From NCBI GenBank assembly GCA_001465015.1, contig LNEO01000149.1, forward strand, positions 1-36,038: 36,038 bases of DNA, read 5' to 3'. This stretch comes from Deltaproteobacteria bacterium Ga0077539. GTDB lineage: Bacteria; Myxococcota_A; Polyangia; Polyangiales; Ga0077539. Below the pieces are notes generated by a model that was given only the letters and a program-made list of their open reading frames with translations, was not told where the DNA came from and searched no databases. This document shows, piece after piece, positions 33,553 through 36,038 of the stretch; position 1 is the stretch's first letter, and every line of letters begins with the position of its first letter. The translations under genes were made by a program, and so were the position numbers.

Positions 33553-35481
33553 ATGTCCGATCGTTCGTCGCGCTCTTTGCGTGGGTCGTTCTCGATGGTT
33601 GCGTTGGCCGCAGCCCTCGTGGCGGGTTCGTGCGTGCCCTCGCCCGCGGAGCAAGCGCGGGTCGTGGCGCAGAACGCGCGCACGCTCGGGGCGGCGATCG
33701 ACAGCGCGGCGGAGCGATTCGGCGTTCCCCGCGAGGTGCTGTTGGCGTTGAGTCACGCAGAGAGCGGCTGGGGCGCGCCGACGCCGCAGGACGAGCATGC
33801 GGGCGAGCCTGGCTCGCTGCACGCGCCCGCGGAAGTTGGCCCGATGCATCTTCGTCACGGCGCAGGGTTCGACTCGATCGCCCGCGCGACCGCGCTCTTG
33901 CAGACGACCGACGCGGAGCTCCGGGCGAGCTTGGGGCTGCAGGTCGCGGGCGCGGCTGCGGTCCTCGCCGAGCTGGGCGAGCGAACGGGAGCGCGTCGCG
34001 ATCACGTCGACTCGTGGGCCCGCGCGGTGGCGCAGTACTCGGGGCTCGTCGGCGAGAGCGTGCAAGCGGACTACGCCGACCGCGTGTGGCACGGCATTCG
34101 ACATGGACTTCGCGAGCGGACGTTCACGGGCGAGACGCTCGAGCTCTCTCCCTCGCCGGGCGTAACTGCGCGCGAGCTCATCGGCATCTCGCAAGTGTCG
34201 CAGGCGTCTGCGGACTATGGCCCTGCGCTGTGGGTTCCTGCGAGCACGAGCAACTACAGCGGGTCGCGCTCGGGACGCGTGCAGTTCGTGGTGATCCACA
34301 CGATGCAGGGCTCGTACGCGGGCTCGATCTCGTGGTTTCAAAACCCGATGGCGATGGCGAGCGCGCACTACAACATTCGCTCGAGCGACGGACAGATCAC
34401 GCAGATGGTCCGCGAGAGCGCCAACGCGTGGCACGCAGGAAACTCGTACTACAACAACAACTCCGTCGGCATCGAGCACGAGGGGTACGTGATGGACCCG
34501 CTCCGTTGGTACACCGACGCGATGTACATCTCGAGCGCGCGGCTCACGCGAATGCTCTGCGATCGCTACAGCATTCCCATCGATCGCGCGCACATCATCG
34601 GGCACTACCAGATCCCGCCGTCGGGCTCGGGCGCGCCCTGTCCGACGAACGCGACCACCTGCGGCGGAGCGGGCCGTCACCAGGATCCCGGGACAGGGGG
34701 CGGCGGATGGGATTGGGATCGCTTTCTCGCGCTGGTTCGAAGCAACGGGATGACCACGCCGCCGGTCCCCGAGTACGCCGCGGAGTACGTGGGAATGGAC
34801 TACCCGATGACCGCTGAACCGGGGACGCGTCCGGTCGCGTGGGTCGAGTATCGCAACACCGGCAGCGCCACGTGGGACGTGACGAACACCCGCCTGGGCA
34901 CGAGCAGCCCACGCGATCGAACGAGCCCGTTCTTCGACATGGTGAACTGGGTCAACCCGACGCGACCGAGCGGCGTGGACCGCGCGACGGCGCCGGGCGC
35001 GGTGGGGCGGTTCTCGTTCGTGCTCAATGTTCCGAGCGTCGCGACCGAGACGACGTACACGGAGAACTACGGGCTCGTTCAAGAGGGCAGGACGTGGTTC
35101 GGCCCGGCGACGCCTCCTCCGATGCGGATTCGCGTGGTGCCCCCGCTCGTTCCGAGGCCGGATGGTGGCGCGCCGCCGACGGACAGCGGCTTGGCAGAGA
35201 TGGACTCGGGCACGACGGATCCGCCCGCGGATGGAGGCTCGGGGCGGCCGCTTCCGCCGGACAGCGCTGCGCCGCCGAACGATGCGGGCTCGGGCGTGCC
35301 GCTGCCGACGGACAGCGGCGTATCCCGACCGGACACGGGCGTCGCGCGAGACAGCGGAACGGTGCGCGACCCCGGAGGCTGCGGCTGCAGCGCGGTGGGG
35401 AGCAACGGCGTCGACCCGCGCGCGCTCGCGATCGTCGCGATGGGGCTGGCGGCGATCACGCGCCGTCGCCGAAGGAGTTAG
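33553..35481 (+). CDS. Multidomain N-acetylmuramoyl-L-alanine amidase with MYXO-CTERM-like tail
   Basis: The 642-residue envelope protein has: a lipobox-like N-terminus (ALVAGSC, Cys27); a lysozyme/transglycosylase-like helical region (about 45-160, with AESGW and Glu70); an Amidase_2 domain (about 240-395) with zinc ligands His249, His351 and Asp378 and catalytic Glu308; an NBR1-like Ig domain (about 410-530, MDYPMTAEPGTRPVAWVEYRN); a Pro/Asp/Ser/Gly linker; and a C-terminus with Cys610-Gly-Cys612, a hydrophobic helix and RRRRR. That tail matches MYXO-CTERM proteins processed by rhombosortase-like or myxosortase systems of Myxococcota. It cleaves, or at least binds, peptidoglycan stem peptides. 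ATG 33553 has a GAGG upstream; the frame open earlier is shorter and lacks it. Glu70 as a catalytic residue is a guess. Confidence 0.92.
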   Translation: MSDRSSRSLRGSFSMVALAAALVAGSCVPSPAEQARVVAQNARTLGAAIDSAAERFGVPREVLLALSHAESGWGAPTPQDEHAGEPGSLHAPAEVGPMHLRHGAGFDSIARATALLQTTDAELRASLGLQVAGAAAVLAELGERTGARRDHVDSWARAVAQYSGLVGESVQADYADRVWHGIRHGLRERTFTGETLELSPSPGVTARELIGISQVSQASADYGPALWVPASTSNYSGSRSGRVQFVVIHTMQGSYAGSISWFQNPMAMASAHYNIRSSDGQITQMVRESANAWHAGNSYYNNNSVGIEHEGYVMDPLRWYTDAMYISSARLTRMLCDRYSIPIDRAHIIGHYQIPPSGSGAPCPTNATTCGGAGRHQDPGTGGGGWDWDRFLALVRSNGMTTPPVPEYAAEYVGMDYPMTAEPGTRPVAWVEYRNTGSATWDVTNTRLGTSSPRDRTSPFFDMVNWVNPTRPSGVDRATAPGAVGRFSFVLNVPSVATETTYTENYGLVQEGRTWFGPATPPPMRIRVVPPLVPRPDGGAPPTDSGLAEMDSGTTDPPADGGSGRPLPPDSAAPPNDAGSGVPLPTDSGVSRPDTGVARDSGTVRDPGGCGCSAVGSNGVDPRALAIVAMGLAAITRRRRRS

Positions 35482-35510
35482 CGAGGACGAGGGCTGGGGG
35501 CCTAGAACGA

Positions 35511-36038
35511 GGAGAACGACGTTTGTCACCGAGCCGCGGTGCGGCCCCCACCCGCGCTGCCGCGCGCCCCGAGTGAGCAGAACGACGTTTGACACAGAGC
35601 CGCTTCGCAGCCCCCACCCGCGCTGCCGCGCGCCCCGCCCCCGCCTGGAACGGCAGGGGCGGCGGCTTGGCGTTGTTGAATCGTGGGAATTGTCTGACAG
35701 GTTGATTCTATGGGCCCTTGCTCTGCAAGGGCCTCATTGGGCTCGATTCCTGCGCCGCAATGATCGATTGAGCATCGCTTCGCCCTTGCAGAGCAAGGGA
35801 CCTCACGAACCACGTACGCTGCTTTCACCAGCATTTTCCCAATGCGAAGCCGCCGCCCCTGCCGTTCCAGGCGGGGGCGGGGCGCGCGGCAGCGCGGGTG
35901 GGGGCTGCGAAGCAGCTCTGTGCCCAGCGCGTTCTCCTCACTTGGGGCGCGCGGCAGCGCGCGGGTGGGGGCTGCGAAGCAGCTCTGTGCCCAGCGCGTT
36001 CTCCTCACTCGCTCGCGCGCGGCAGCGCGGGTGGGGGC
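35511..36038. repeat. Large palindrome of ~66-bp GC-rich tandem units
   Basis: The left arm (35511-35668) holds two tandem units of period 66 (GAACGACGTTTG at 35514 and 35580), then a GC-rich block. The right arm (from 35847) is the inverted copy: the block at 35847-35882 is the exact complement of 35633-35668, then two units of 65 and 67 bp (from 35879 and 35944) and a third cut by the window end. Arms share CAGAGC-GCTTCGCAGCCCCCAC-type sequence but differ at an internal segment. The symmetry centre is about 35757. The intergenic stretch after the amidase (35482-36038) consists of this structure. No gene is supported in it. Confidence 0.85.
35713..35799. repeat. Paired 17-bp hairpins at the palindrome centre
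   Basis: GGCCCTTGC-TCT-GCAAGGGCC (35713-35733) is a 9-bp hairpin. CCCTTGCAGAGCAAGGG (35783-35799) is the exact reverse complement of the hairpin core CCCTTGCTCTGCAAGGG, so each arm can fold alone or pair with the other. The centre is less GC-rich than the arms. Confidence 0.75.

Noticed and set aside
35526..36008. Minus-strand 160-codon frame across the terminal palindrome
   Set aside because: The peptide reflects the repeated GC-rich units (Ala/Gly/Arg/Pro-rich, with repeated segments) and differs from any recognisable protein; treated as repeat DNA.
35511..36038. CRISPR array
   Set aside because: The units are tandem repeats of 65-67 bp without unique spacers, are arranged as an inverted pair, and no cas gene is present.

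Overview
The window looks like a chromosomal segment of a high-GC member of the Myxococcota, probably of the Polyangiales/Sandaracinaceae type. The best single clue is the amidase at 33553-35481, which ends in a MYXO-CTERM-like tail: a Cys-Gly-Cys motif, a hydrophobic helix and an arginine cluster. Supporting clues are several lipoproteins with Asp-rich or Pro/Ala/Ser-rich low-complexity regions, a Lon-like S16 protease beside rplM-rpsI, and strong GC codon bias. That bias produces very long antisense shadow frames, which I left out. Taxonomy is inferred from these features only.

Layout. 1-6 kb: recN (-), a CNNM/CBS protein (+), a phosphoesterase-fold protein that has lost its metal ligands (+), a 65-residue protein (+), initiator tRNA-fMet (-) with a strong terminator, an RluB-type pseudouridine synthase (-) and a mannose-6-phosphate-isomerase-like cupin (+). 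6-8.2 kb: two overlapping lipoprotein genes with Asp/Asn/Gly repeats (-), then a ribbon-helix-helix regulator (+) with a good sigma-70-like promoter and an inverted repeat just upstream of it. 8.3-11.5 kb: lepA and an unusually extended signal peptidase I. 11.5-13.8 kb: four minus-strand accessory genes (membrane protein, two unknowns, a YdeI/OmdA protein) interrupted by a roughly 100-bp MITE-like inverted-repeat element. 14.1-20.3 kb: a plus-strand run of Lon-like protease, rplM, rpsI, argC, a Nudix hydrolase and nadK. 20.3-26.5 kb: a secreted CBM9-like protein (-), upp (+) facing a DUF1688/Urc4-like gene (-), a 422-bp fold-back element, a zinc-ribbon protein (-) and an alkaline-phosphatase-superfamily lipoprotein (+). 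26.6-32.5 kb: ffh, a second CBM9-like lipoprotein, a tiny acidic protein (-), then parA-parB. 32.5-36 kb: folD (-), the MYXO-CTERM amidase (+), and a large GC-rich palindrome of about 66-bp tandem units running off the window end.

Much of the window is housekeeping: ribosome and translation (tRNA-fMet, rluB, lepA, rplM, rpsI), export (lepB, ffh), chromosome maintenance (recN, parAB), and one-carbon, NADP, arginine and pyrimidine metabolism (folD, nadK, argC, upp). Between these blocks lie envelope proteins and repeat elements. I found no complete prophage, CRISPR array, defence island or biosynthetic cluster. The observations most worth following up are: (i) upp next to a DUF1688/Urc4-like gene, which hints at the URC uracil-catabolic route; (ii) the fold-back element at 24.3-24.8 kb; (iii) the nested palindrome at the right end; (iv) the phosphoesterase lacking its metal ligands; (v) Ffh with altered GTPase motifs; and (vi) the regulator with its candidate operator.
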